From Mastigias papua (Eukaryota > Cnidaria > Scyphozoa > Rhizostomeae > Mastigiidae), in contig OZ025270.1 of assembly GCA_964019165.1 (NCBI GenBank), positions 15,665,159 to 15,729,158 on the forward strand: a DNA stretch of 64,000 nucleotides, in the 5' to 3' direction. A program made the translations under genes and the position numbers. The notes beneath the pieces were generated by a model. It worked only from the letters and a program-made list of their open reading frames with translations. It searched no databases and was not told the DNA's origin. Below, piece after piece: positions 52,566 to 64,000 of the stretch. The first letter of the stretch is position 1. Each line of letters opens with the position of its first letter.

Positions 52566-64000
<11,435 letters not shown>

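Overview
This 64 kb window is animal (metazoan) nuclear DNA, AT-rich, with introns and a very high load of transposable elements. I think of a marine invertebrate, most simply a cnidarian, because of the intronless, locally duplicated rhodopsin-family receptor genes, the variety of TEs (P element, BEL/Pao, Ty3, endonuclease-type LINEs, hAT, Tc1) and the compact intron-rich host gene. The species cannot be fixed from the sequence alone. No bacterial, organellar or CRISPR content was seen.

Layout. 1-5.2 kb: decayed LINE pieces and two inverted-repeat elements. 5.18-8.70 kb: a structurally complete P element (31-bp perfect terminal inverted repeats, 8-bp target duplication, two-exon THAP transposase of 910 residues on the minus strand) sitting inside a GTCACTGCGCAGT-type minisatellite. 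8.9-10.4 kb: 3' part of a Ty3/Gypsy element. 10.4-13.8 kb: MITE, LINE tails, microsatellites. 13.84-20.01 kb: a BEL/Pao element on the minus strand with near-identical 1.14-kb LTRs but a broken, internally deleted polyprotein, inserted into a LINE reverse transcriptase. 21.2-26.3 kb: a head-to-tail pile of non-LTR elements with a restriction-like endonuclease, each bordered by an A-tract or a TAA/ATT microsatellite. 26.3-27.6 kb: hAT MITE and G-rich repeats. 28.1-33.3 kb: an intact single-exon GPCR and a duplicated GPCR pseudogene shattered by a LINE and by a 53-bp-repeat element. 33.3-41.7 kb: LINEs, a tRNA-derived SINE, another endonuclease-type LINE, a tandem repeat and a dead Tc1 element. 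41.70-48.70 kb: a TIR transposon with long inverted arms carrying an orphan zinc-finger/helix-turn-helix reading frame, into which a pristine 4.33-kb Ty3-type retrotransposon (identical 320-bp LTRs, intact gag and pol, textbook -1 frameshift signal) has jumped. 48.7-51.4 kb: another endonuclease-type LINE and a MITE.

52.6-64.0 kb: the 5' part of a conserved host gene, UDP-glucose:glycoprotein glucosyltransferase (UGGT), on the plus strand. I could place thirteen complete exons and the first bases of a fourteenth with consistent splice phases; one intron uses a GC donor. The catalytic glucosyltransferase domain lies beyond the window. Introns hold long TA, GTAT and GAAT microsatellites.

The genes do not form a pathway. 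The host genes are UGGT (endoplasmic reticulum folding quality control) and the GPCR. Everything else is mobile DNA whose nesting gives a relative time order: LINE before BEL/Pao, minisatellite before P element, TIR element before Ty3, GPCR duplicate before the LINE and 53-bp-repeat insertions, LINE before SINE.
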